Shown: piece by piece, positions 35,276 through 42,111 of the stretch
Layout of the letters: each line of letters opens with the position of its first letter
How positions within the stretch are numbered: the stretch's first letter is position 1
From: Robiginitomaculum sp.
Lineage (GTDB): Bacteria > Pseudomonadota > Alphaproteobacteria > Caulobacterales > Maricaulaceae
Length of the DNA: 42,111 nt
Reading direction: 5' to 3'
Assembly (NCBI GenBank): GCA_016765135.1
Contig: JAESQN010000004.1
Location: 1 to 42,111 of the forward strand
Position numbers and translations under genes: made by a program
The notes under the pieces: model-generated
The model's database searches: none
What the model was told of the DNA's origin: nothing
The model's input: the letters and a program-made list of their open reading frames with translations, nothing else

Positions 35276-36166
35276 ATGTTAAAACGACGCACAAACGAGA
35301 CGGCCAAAAATAATAGAGGCTGGGCCAGCGCAAAGACCCTGTCCGAAGCCCTGCCCTTTATCCAGCGCTATTCGGGGAAAACCGTGGTGATAAAATTTGG
35401 CGGCAATGCCTTTGGGGACGCTGCGGCAGATGGTGATTTGACCCGCGCTTTCGCCAATGATGTGGTTCTCTTAAAACAATTCGGAGTGCGCCCGGTCATT
35501 GTCCACGGCGGTGGGCCGCAAATTGGCTCCATGCTAAAACGCCTTGGCATCAAAAGCGAGTTTAAAGATGGTCTGCGCGTCTCCGATTTGGAAACCGTGG
35601 AAGTGGCCGAAATGGTGCTGTCTGGTGCGGTCAATAAAAGCCTTGTAGCTGCCATCAATCAGGCCGGAGGACGGGCCGTAGGCCTGTCCGGGCGTGACGC
35701 CGGGTTGATCACGGCTACGAAATTGCGCGACGATCTCGGCTTTGCCGGAAAACCCAGCAACACCGACACCTCGGTTCTTGATGTATTGGCGGCGGCTGAC
35801 CCGGGATTTATACCCGTGGTCTCGCCGATAAGCTCCAGCAAAAACGGCGAAATCCTCAATGTCAATGCGGACACTGCCGCAGGCGTGTTAGCCGGTGCGC
35901 TCGGCGCGACCCGCTTGATGTTGCTCACCGATATAGAGGGCGTCATGGACGCGGACGGAAACCTGCTCACCAGCCTGTCTCCAAGTGATGTGGCTACACT
36001 CATCAAGGACGGCACCGTAAAAGGCGGCATGATCCCGAAGTTGAACACGGCCCTTGAGGCGTGTAAATCGGGGGTAGAAGCCGTGGTAATATTGGACGGG
36101 CGGCGCAGCCACGGCCTGTTGGTCGAGCTGTTTACCGACCAGGGTGCGGGGACGTTAATCAGTTGA
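35276..36166 (+). CDS. argB: Acetylglutamate kinase
   Basis: Phosphorylates N-acetylglutamate in the arginine pathway. About 296 aa of the amino-acid-kinase family. The N-terminal KFGGNAFGD nucleotide motif, [35 protein letters not shown] and the C-terminal [19 protein letters not shown] regions are all present. ATG 35276 is preferred; a frame extending to 35234 lies inside engB. The N-terminal extension before KFGG fits the arginine-sensitive hexameric type, though regulation is inferred. argB after engB is common in alphaproteobacteria. Confidence 0.96.
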   Translation: MLKRRTNETAKNNRGWASAKTLSEALPFIQRYSGKTVVIKFGGNAFGDAAADGDLTRAFANDVVLLKQFGVRPVIVHGGGPQIGSMLKRLGIKSEFKDGLRVSDLETVEVAEMVLSGAVNKSLVAAINQAGGRAVGLSGRDAGLITATKLRDDLGFAGKPSNTDTSVLDVLAAADPGFIPVVSPISSSKNGEILNVNADTAAGVLAGALGATRLMLLTDIEGVMDADGNLLTSLSPSDVATLIKDGTVKGGMIPKLNTALEACKSGVEAVVILDGRRSHGLLVELFTDQGAGTLIS

Positions 36167-36167
36167 T

Positions 36168-37226
36168 ATGACCCGGTTTTTCGCATATATATTGGTGGTA
36201 GGCCTTTTTGTTTTTACAAACAGTTTCAGCGCTGCGCAAGACGCACAAACTTCTGAACAGACCCCCGAACAACCCCCCTGGGAGGTCTGCAACGAGACCT
36301 CATTTGTGCTTAACATTGCCACCGTTGGCATCCCTAAAGGCCAAGCAGGTCAACCGCTAACCGTTCGGGGGTGGCAAATTTTACGCCCCGGGCTTTGCCA
36401 AACTGTTGACGTAGAAAAAGGCACCCCCCGCTTTGTCTATGCCCGTAGCGCTAATTTACATCAAGGCGGTATCCGCGAGTGGAAAGGCAGGCACGAATAT
36501 TGTGTGTCGGACGGCGATTTTACGGCCAAAACAGATATAAGCTGCGCCTTGCAAGACATGACCACGGCCCATTTTTTACAAGTCGTGCCAACCGAGCGCC
36601 ATACAGCATTTACTGAGCCAGACGATTTTGGTCGGCGTGCTGAAACGGCTGGCTTGCAACGGCTATTAAAAGACAACAATTACGACATTAAACGCATTGA
36701 TGGTCGCACCGGCAAACGCACCAACCAAACCCTAGAAAAGTTTTTGAGAGACCACGAATTAAAAGTCAATATACCTGTGGCGGCGCAATTTGCTGCTTTG
36801 CAAAAGTTCGCAGAGACAGTTAGAAAAACCGTTGGTATCAAAATTTGCAACAAATCCAGCGCTCGCATTTGGGTTGCGCTGGCTTATAGCCAAGATGCTA
36901 CACCAGAAGCCCGTGGTTGGTGGCCTATTGATATATCTGCCTGTGCCCAACTATTTGCCGAAAACCTAAAACGCCGCGACGCCCATTATTATGTGCGCCA
37001 GGAAAATGGAGACGGCGTTGATAAAATTCTGCAAGTCCCGGCGAACAAAGGTAAATTGTATTGCGTAGGTGCATCAACCTTTGCATCATTGCATCATGAA
37101 TTTTGTCACGATCAAGGATACATTCCTGCGCGCTTCAAACCCGTTCCCAAGGACAAATCAGGCATATCCATAGATTTGCAAGACAGTGATTTTAGCAGTG
37201 CACCCGTCAGCGGGCTCAGACAATGA
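36168..37226 (+). CDS. Secreted tandem DUF1036 protein with PG-binding-like centre
   Basis: A 352-aa protein with an N-terminal signal peptide (residues 1-22, cleaved near SAA-QD). The first DUF1036 unit covers about 37-140 (VCNETSFVLNIATVGI, then CQTVDVEKGTPRFVYAR and CVSDGDF). The centre (about 148-210) reads AGLQRLLKDNNYDIKRIDGRTGKRT, then TLEKFLRDHEL, like a peptidoglycan_binding_1 domain. A second DUF1036 unit (about 220-320: ICNKSSARIWVALAYS, CAQLF, YYVRQENG, CVGAS) follows. It lies between argB (one-base gap) and the HAD gene, which overlaps its end. Role unknown, probably envelope-associated. Confidence 0.85.
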   Translation: MTRFFAYILVVGLFVFTNSFSAAQDAQTSEQTPEQPPWEVCNETSFVLNIATVGIPKGQAGQPLTVRGWQILRPGLCQTVDVEKGTPRFVYARSANLHQGGIREWKGRHEYCVSDGDFTAKTDISCALQDMTTAHFLQVVPTERHTAFTEPDDFGRRAETAGLQRLLKDNNYDIKRIDGRTGKRTNQTLEKFLRDHELKVNIPVAAQFAALQKFAETVRKTVGIKICNKSSARIWVALAYSQDATPEARGWWPIDISACAQLFAENLKRRDAHYYVRQENGDGVDKILQVPANKGKLYCVGASTFASLHHEFCHDQGYIPARFKPVPKDKSGISIDLQDSDFSSAPVSGLRQ

Positions 37227-37882
37227 CCAGAGTGAATGTGACCGGGCCGCCGCCCCATATCAATAGCTGGGTTTTTGATCTCGACAATACATTATACCGT
37301 GCAGATAATGCTTTTTTCGCACAAATTGTCGATAATATCACCAAATATATCAGCCGCTATCTAGCTCTGCATAGGACCGACGCCCGTATTTTACAAAAGC
37401 AATATCTGGCAGAATACGGCACATCCTTGTCCGGGCTGATGGCTGTACACGGTATGGATCCCGCAGATTTTCTTGATTATGTTCATGATGTTGACCTGGG
37501 CTTCCTCAAGCCAGACCCTTCCCTATATGCAGGCCTGGATGCCCTGCCCGGCAAGAAATATATTTTCACCAACGGGTCTCGCGGTCATGCTAAAAATATC
37601 GGAGAGCATTTGGGTATTTACAATTTATTTGACGGCGTTTTCGCCATAGAAGATATGGACTACACCCCCAAACCCAAACAATCTGCCTACAAAAAATTTA
37701 CAAGTGCATTTGACATTGATCCAAGTCGCGCCCTGATGGCGGAAGATACGGCGCTTAATTTGCAAGTTCCCAAAGCTATGGGCATGACGACATTGCTGGT
37801 GGGGCCGCACGAAAACGAACAACCAAATTATGTAAATGGGCAAACCACAGATTTATCCGCCTGGCTCTCAGCTATTGGTTGA
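37223..37882 (+). CDS. HAD-family pyrimidine 5'-nucleotidase
   Basis: A 219-aa HAD superfamily phosphatase of the SDT1/YjjG-like nucleotidase group. Motif I is FDLDNTLYR, motif II FTNGSRGHA, motif III the lysine in TPKPKQSAYKK, and motif IV AEDTALNL. Members dephosphorylate pyrimidine nucleotides or related substrates. ATGA overlap with the preceding DUF1036 gene implies coupling. It closes the rpmH-to-nucleotidase run before dapD. Confidence 0.9.
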   Translation: MTRVNVTGPPPHINSWVFDLDNTLYRADNAFFAQIVDNITKYISRYLALHRTDARILQKQYLAEYGTSLSGLMAVHGMDPADFLDYVHDVDLGFLKPDPSLYAGLDALPGKKYIFTNGSRGHAKNIGEHLGIYNLFDGVFAIEDMDYTPKPKQSAYKKFTSAFDIDPSRALMAEDTALNLQVPKAMGMTTLLVGPHENEQPNYVNGQTTDLSAWLSAIG

Positions 37883-37939
37883 GCTTTTTAAAACTTCCGT
37901 ATAAACACGACTTACCTCAACTTTCAGAAAGACACTTCT

Positions 37940-38767
37940 ATGGCACACGATCTTGAAACCATCATCAACCAGGCATGGGACGACCGTAAGGCGTTATCCG
38001 CCTCAACCCAAGGCGATACTCGTAACGCTGTTGATGCAGCTCTGGCGGGGCTTGATAATGGACAATACAGAGTTGCCGAACCAAAAGAAAATGGGCATTG
38101 GCAGGTTAATCAATGGCTGAAAAAAGCAGTGTTGCTCGGATTTCGCCTCAATCCTATGCAGGCCATTAGCGGTGGCCACGGCGGGGCAATATGGTGGGAC
38201 AAGGTTGCGCCGAAATTTGAAGGCTGGACGGACAGCGATTTTGCAAAGGCCGAACTGCGGGCCGTGCCGGGTGCTATTGTCAGACGCGGGGCCTATATTG
38301 CGCCGGGCGTCGTATTGATGCCGAGCTTTGTCAATATTGGCGCACGGGTTGGTGCGGGCACTATGGTAGACACATGGGCCTCCGTTGGCTCTTGCGCCCA
38401 GGTCGGCGAACACTGCCACATCTCCGCCGGGGCCGGCATTGGCGGCGTCTTGGAACCGCTGCAAGCCAACCCAACCATTATTGAAGACAATTGTTTCATT
38501 GGGGCGCGCTCCGAAGTGGTTGAAGGCATGATCGTACGCGAGGGCTCCGTGCTAGCCATGGGCGTATTTATTTCCCAATCGACAAAAATCGTTGATCGTA
38601 AAACCGGAAAGATTATCTACGGCGAAATCCCGCCCTATAGCGTCGTCGTACCCGGAACCTTGCCCGATAAGAACGGCGGCCCCAGCCTGGCTTGCGCCGT
38701 TATTGTCAAAACCGTTGACGAAAAAACCCGTGCAAAAACCGGTGTCAATGAACTGTTACGGGATTAA
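37940..38767 (+). CDS. dapD: 2,3,4,5-tetrahydropyridine-2,6-dicarboxylate N-succinyltransferase
   Basis: Lysine/meso-diaminopimelate pathway enzyme, 275 aa. The N-terminal helical domain is followed by a left-handed beta-helix of hexapeptide repeats ([21 protein letters not shown], then [15 protein letters not shown]) with the active-site region [14 protein letters not shown]. Its product supplies peptidoglycan meso-DAP and lysine. The 57-base gap before it contains no terminator. Confidence 0.97.
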   Translation: MAHDLETIINQAWDDRKALSASTQGDTRNAVDAALAGLDNGQYRVAEPKENGHWQVNQWLKKAVLLGFRLNPMQAISGGHGGAIWWDKVAPKFEGWTDSDFAKAELRAVPGAIVRRGAYIAPGVVLMPSFVNIGARVGAGTMVDTWASVGSCAQVGEHCHISAGAGIGGVLEPLQANPTIIEDNCFIGARSEVVEGMIVREGSVLAMGVFISQSTKIVDRKTGKIIYGEIPPYSVVVPGTLPDKNGGPSLACAVIVKTVDEKTRAKTGVNELLRD

Positions 38768-38827
38768 AACGTAAACCTAATCTTCAATCTCTTATGTTAG
38801 ATATGATGCTCAATTATTGGAGTGATC

Positions 38828-39661
38828 ATGCCTGCGCGACAAACCAAAGCTACTGGCGAACAAAAAGTTTCGACCTCTAAATCTGCGTTGTCCGAAACGC
38901 CAAAACAGGAATTTTGCGGGACTTTATTTGATACCCTAAGTCCGGTTGAGACTTTAGAGCGGTGTAAATCCGTCAAGGTCACGGATAACTTTCGCTATAT
39001 TGTCACCCCGAATGTGGACCACATAGTACGCCTGAACAAAGAACCGGACGTATTCAAGCCCCTGTATAAACCCGCATGGTTATGCGTATGCGATTCGCGC
39101 ATTTTGGAGTTGTTGGCCAAATTTTCAGGGATAAAATTGCCTGCCGTTCCGGGCTCGGATCTCACGGCGCAATTATTTGACAATGTCATCAAGGCGGACG
39201 ATCCGGTTAATGTCATTGGCGCAGACCCGGATGTCATTGAAAAAGTCATTGCCCGCTACGGTCTCACACATTTGGCCCATCACCAGCCGCCCATGGGCTT
39301 GCGCCGTAATGTTGAGGCCATAGATACAGCCGCTAAATTTATCGTCGACAATCCAGCCAATTACACATTTATCTGCGTCGGCTCCCCCCAACAAGAAATG
39401 GTTGCCAAAGCGGCATTGGAGCGCGGGGACGCTAAGGGGCTTCAAGCAAAAGGTCTGGGCCTATGCGTCGGAGCCTCACTGGATTTTTTGGCCGGCAAGA
39501 TCAAGCGTGCGCCCAAATGGATGCAAAAAACCCGCCTGGAATGGCTCCACCGCTTGGCCAGCGAGCCTGGCCGCATGTGGAAACGCTATTTGGTCGAAGG
39601 CCCAAAAATCTTTATCATTTGGTACAAATGGCAACGCCAGGACAGACGCAAAAATCCCTAA
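38828..39661 (+). CDS. WecB/TagA/CpsF-family glycosyltransferase
   Basis: A 277-aa GT26-family protein. Hallmarks are the NVDHIVRLN segment, VPGSDLTAQLFD, a glycosyl-binding VIGADPDVIEKVI, and the C-terminal FICVGSPQQEMVAKAALE, LCVGASLDFLAGKIKRAPKWMQ and RLEWLHRLASEPGRMWKRYL run. It transfers an N-acetylmannosamine-type sugar onto a lipid carrier in other systems. There is no neighbouring polysaccharide cluster. Caulobacter HfsJ, an unlinked holdfast glycosyltransferase, is of this type as I recall, so HfsJ orthology is possible. A terminator follows its stop. Confidence 0.9.
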   Translation: MPARQTKATGEQKVSTSKSALSETPKQEFCGTLFDTLSPVETLERCKSVKVTDNFRYIVTPNVDHIVRLNKEPDVFKPLYKPAWLCVCDSRILELLAKFSGIKLPAVPGSDLTAQLFDNVIKADDPVNVIGADPDVIEKVIARYGLTHLAHHQPPMGLRRNVEAIDTAAKFIVDNPANYTFICVGSPQQEMVAKAALERGDAKGLQAKGLGLCVGASLDFLAGKIKRAPKWMQKTRLEWLHRLASEPGRMWKRYLVEGPKIFIIWYKWQRQDRRKNP

Positions 39662-39681
39662 ACTTAGGGTTTGGGCTTTTT
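39657..39681 (+). terminator. Intrinsic terminator after the WecB-type gene
   Basis: A 7-bp stem with one G-U pair (39657-39663 with 3969-3975) has a five-base loop, and five T residues follow at 39677-39681. The stem includes the stop codon. It ends the dapD-glycosyltransferase unit before the convergent regulator. Confidence 0.6.
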
Positions 39682-39739
39682 ATAGCGTCTAAAAGAATTT
39701 AGCCAACACGTAATCCCTTTACGTAATCCCAGTATGTAG

Positions 39740-40789
39740 TCATGGAGCTAATTGATCAAATGCAATGGATACGGTTTTTTGTGCTTTCATATAAGCTTTC
39801 GGCGTGTCCCCATACCAAGCTTTAAAGGCCCGGTTAAATGCACTTTGCTGGCTATAGCCCAAATTTTCAGCTATTTCAGACAAAGGCATTTTATCCACCA
39901 AAAACTGCACACATAAATCCCGGCGGACTTGTTCCAGCAAAGTACGAAAACATGTTTGCTCAGCGGCCAGAGCCCGACGCAAATTACGAGGGCTTACACC
40001 CAGGTGGCGGGCCGTTTGGGCCAAGTTTAACAGGCCATTTTCTCTATCCATGCGTAAAACTTTTGTGACCAATTCGCTGAACGAACCCGTATGTTCCAAC
40101 TGGGCCAAATCTACATCCAGACGCAAACATATTTCTGCCAACATTCCTGCATTGGCTTGTGGCAAAGGTGTGTCTATAGCATCGACGTCAATGATCATCG
40201 CATTGTCCGCTTGGCCAAAAAGTACTGGGCACTCAAATATGTCATCATAAAGTTTTGCATAGGACGGTTTAGCGTGTCTGAAATGTACGGCATTGATTTT
40301 TTTATTATAGACCCAGGACAACCAACGGCCAAATCCGGCATGACCGGCCATAACCGCATCTGTGATCCGCCGTCCATATTCAGGATCCTCGTAATTGGGC
40401 ACCCATTTTAACCAAGCTAATTCACCCTCTATAATCAACTTGGAACGCCCAAGCTGTTGGGTCAGGGGTTGATAGCGAATATTGGTCAAAATGGCTTGGC
40501 GTAGGGAGCTGCAACACAATATAGCATGGCCCAAATCCATCATTTCCGCCGGACGGATTTGATTTCCACAGAGTAGTCCTATGTCCGGCTTGCTCGTTAA
40601 ATTTTCTGCCTTGGCAAGCACTGTGTATATAAGCTCGGCAGGGTAGCGGCGGGTATTTTGCCCACTATTATTTTGCGTGAATTCCTTTTTACCCCTGGGT
40701 ATTAGGGCCAACAACTCATCTTCAGACGCACCAAGCTCAACACATGTTTTTACATAGGAAAATAAATATGTTGCAGACATTGTTGACAT
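39740..40789 (-). CDS. AraC-family transcriptional regulator
   Basis: About 349 aa, with an N-terminal Arabinose_bd-like ligand domain (residues 1-220, including KPDIGLLCGNQIRPAEMMDLGHAILCC) and a C-terminal double HTH of the AraC type (LNLAQTARHLGVSPRNLRRAL, then MPLSEIAENLGYSQQSAFNRAFKAWYGDTPKAY). ATG 40789 has GGAGG nine bases upstream. A longer in-frame start at 40825 is weaker. The closest families respond to amino acids or small hydrophobic ligands (OruR/ArgR-like), but the ligand is unknown. It converges with the WecB-type gene. Confidence 0.92.
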   Translation of the reverse strand: MSTMSATYLFSYVKTCVELGASEDELLALIPRGKKEFTQNNSGQNTRRYPAELIYTVLAKAENLTSKPDIGLLCGNQIRPAEMMDLGHAILCCSSLRQAILTNIRYQPLTQQLGRSKLIIEGELAWLKWVPNYEDPEYGRRITDAVMAGHAGFGRWLSWVYNKKINAVHFRHAKPSYAKLYDDIFECPVLFGQADNAMIIDVDAIDTPLPQANAGMLAEICLRLDVDLAQLEHTGSFSELVTKVLRMDRENGLLNLAQTARHLGVSPRNLRRALAAEQTCFRTLLEQVRRDLCVQFLVDKMPLSEIAENLGYSQQSAFNRAFKAWYGDTPKAYMKAQKTVSIAFDQLAP

Positions 40790-41136
40790 GCTTGCGAACC
40801 TCCTGCCCATTAGGGCCTGCTCCAAACCTTCTTGCTTGGCCTAAATTGTATATTTTTTTGGCCCAAACTGTCAAGACAGCAATTTGTGGATTTGTTAAGT
40901 GTAAGCTCAATTGAGAATATTGCTTGTGTCCGGGGCTACTTTACTAGGGTGAGTGCAAGCAACGATAACAAACATATATACACGCAAAGAAAAACCGCCT
41001 GCAACGGGGCGCGAAGCAGACGGCCTTATGATCTCTAAAAGAGATACACGATATCTAGGGCAGGTATACTCGCATATCAAGCCCCCATGTGCGTTTTTTC
41101 GCTTATATTAACTTTTTCTAATGTATATCAGCCGCT
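40790..41136. other. Gap between the AraC-type gene and argG
   Basis: Contains the argG terminator and the upstream region of the AraC-type gene. A plus-strand frame (40832-41038) overlaps the terminator and has no ribosome site or recognisable product, so I do not call it. Nothing else identifiable was seen. Confidence 0.65.
40989..41023 (-). terminator. Intrinsic terminator for argG
   Basis: On the minus strand an 8-bp stem with one G-U pair (41016-41023 with 40995-41002) and a 13-base loop is followed by TTTTTC (40989-40994). It lies about 115 bases beyond the argG stop and is correctly oriented for argG. Confidence 0.7.
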
Positions 41137-42111
41137 TCAGGTATTCTTCCCGGCATTTTTATCCCGCGTCCGTAACAGCCTTAACCTGAGCGCATTGATT
41201 TTTATAAACCCGCCCGCATCAGCCTGGTCGTAGACATCATCTTCTTCAAATGTAACATGTTCCTGGGAGTAAAGCGAATAGGGGGAAGTTCGGCCAACTA
41301 TGTCGCAATTACCCTTATACAATTTCAAACGCACCATGCCTGTAACCAGCTCCTGGGATTTGTCGATGGCGGCTTGTAGCATTTCACGTTCTGGCGAGTA
41401 CCAATAGCCGTTATAAATCAGCTCGGCATATTTCGGCATTAGTTCGTCTTTCAGATGCGCTGCGCCCTTGTCCAGTGTGATTTGCTCAATACCCCGGTGC
41501 GCCATCAGCAGGATTGTGCCGCCCGGCGTTTCGTAGATACCTCGCGATTTCATACCAACAAACCGGTTCTCCAAAAGATCAAGCCTGCCAATACCGTTAG
41601 CGCCACCAAGTTCGTTTAATTTGGTTAGCAGCGTCGCCGGAGACATAGTCACCCCGTCAATACTGACCGCATCACCACGCTCAAACCCAACCTCTATATA
41701 TGTGGCTTTATCGGGTGCGGCTTCGGGCGAGACGGTGCGTTGATAGACAAATTCCGGGGCTTCGACGGCTGGGTCTTCTAATGCTTTGCCTTCGGACGAG
41801 GTGTGTAACAAGTTTGCATCAACCGAGAACGGGGCTTCGCCGCGCTTGTCGGTGGCAATTTCAATACCGTGTTTTTCAGCGTATTCGATCAATTTGGTGC
41901 GAGAGTTCAAATCCCATTCCCGCCACGGCGCAATGATTTTAATGTCCGGATTGAGAGCATAATAGGCCAGCTCGAACCGCACCTGATCATTGCCTTTGCC
42001 TGTGGCTCCGTGACAAACTGCATCGGCACCAACCATGTGGGCAATCTCAATTTGACGTTTGGATATTAAAGGTCGCGCAATAGATGTTCCGAGCAGATAC
42101 AAACCTTCATA
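41137..42111 (-). CDS. argG: Argininosuccinate synthase (5' end beyond window)
   Basis: Condenses citrulline and aspartate with ATP to argininosuccinate, the substrate of ArgH. The reading frame runs off the window edge: codons for YEGL precede the [11 protein letters not shown] segment, so the first residue seen is not the start. About 324 residues are visible, and the family length is about 400, so roughly 80 N-terminal residues including the PPi loop are missing. Visible motifs include [19 protein letters not shown], the citrulline/aspartate region [20 protein letters not shown], and the C-terminal [22 protein letters not shown] terminator follows. Confidence 0.97.
   Translation of the reverse strand, partial: YEGLYLLGTSIARPLISKRQIEIAHMVGADAVCHGATGKGNDQVRFELAYYALNPDIKIIAPWREWDLNSRTKLIEYAEKHGIEIATDKRGEAPFSVDANLLHTSSEGKALEDPAVEAPEFVYQRTVSPEAAPDKATYIEVGFERGDAVSIDGVTMSPATLLTKLNELGGANGIGRLDLLENRFVGMKSRGIYETPGGTILLMAHRGIEQITLDKGAAHLKDELMPKYAELIYNGYWYSPEREMLQAAIDKSQELVTGMVRLKLYKGNCDIVGRTSPYSLYSQEHVTFEEDDVYDQADAGGFIKINALRLRLLRTRDKNAGKNT

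Noticed and set aside
40832-41038. A 68-codon plus-strand frame before argG
   Set aside because: It runs across the argG terminator, has no ribosome site and shows no recognisable sequence.
1-42111. CRISPR array, tRNA, rRNA, insertion sequence or prophage
   Set aside because: I found no regularly spaced repeats, cloverleaf genes, transposase or phage structural genes anywhere in the window.

Overview
The window looks like a chromosomal segment of an alphaproteobacterium, most likely a marine stalked or budding relative of Caulobacter (Maricaulales/Hyphomonadaceae type). This rests on the genes and their order: miaB-phoH-ybeY-CorC-like-lnt-XRE, a CC0125/CC1285-family lipoprotein, a comF/NDUFAF5-like methyltransferase divergent pair, an rpmH-rnpA-yidC-engB-argB run, DUF1036 proteins and a remnant of a Tad-pilus TadG-like protein. 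The species cannot be named from sequence alone. Base composition is middling (roughly half G+C) and drops clearly in two places, the restriction-modification pair and the DUF6338 gene.

Layout. 1-57: a perfect intergenic inverted repeat. 188-6841 (+): tRNA and ribosome maturation genes (miaB, PhoH-like, ybeY), a CBS-domain CorC-like protein, lnt, an XRE regulator closed by a clear terminator, then trmB. 6810-8207 (-): argH, overlapping trmB at its 3' end and sharing CATG with a divergent TlpA-like thioredoxin lipoprotein gene. 8829-9029: a TadG C-terminal remnant. 9116-10377 (+): a metallo-beta-lactamase-fold hydrolase and a PPOX-type flavoprotein. 10389-14314 (-): a lipoprotein, the ComM-type ATPase and a two-gene type II-like restriction-modification unit. 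14411-18583: glycerol catabolism, with glpD preceded by a beta-lactamase-fold lipoprotein (-) and glpK divergent (+). 18613-19360 (-): a DUF6338 membrane protein overlapping an unannotated 43-residue proline/lysine-rich ORF. 19431-24715: a DASS-family anion transporter, a DUF1287 secreted protein, and a minus-strand run of comF-grxC-nitrilase-D-amino-acid-dehydrogenase-like genes. 24745-26716: a methyltransferase, a TetR regulator and a 73-residue protein with a consensus-like promoter. 26774-31763 (-): a co-directional run of a TVP38 membrane protein, a mercuric-reductase-like flavoprotein, an orphan histidine kinase, a GST and a lipoprotein. 32297-37882 (+): rpmH-rnpA-yidC-engB-argB-DUF1036-HAD nucleotidase, tightly packed. 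37940-39661 (+): dapD and a lone WecB/TagA-type glycosyltransferase with a terminator. 39740-42111 (-): an AraC-type regulator and argG, cut by the window end.

How the genes work together. Three arginine genes (argH, argB, argG) lie in the window but in separate transcription units. Lnt, YidC, EngB and DapD are envelope or ribosome housekeeping functions. GlpK and GlpD form the standard glycerol to dihydroxyacetone-phosphate route. No tRNA, rRNA, CRISPR array, insertion sequence or prophage was seen. The least explained parts are the DUF6338/small-protein pair, the restriction-modification unit with a palindrome on its apparent promoter, the DUF1036 tandem protein, and the ORF-bearing 533-base gap before rpmH.
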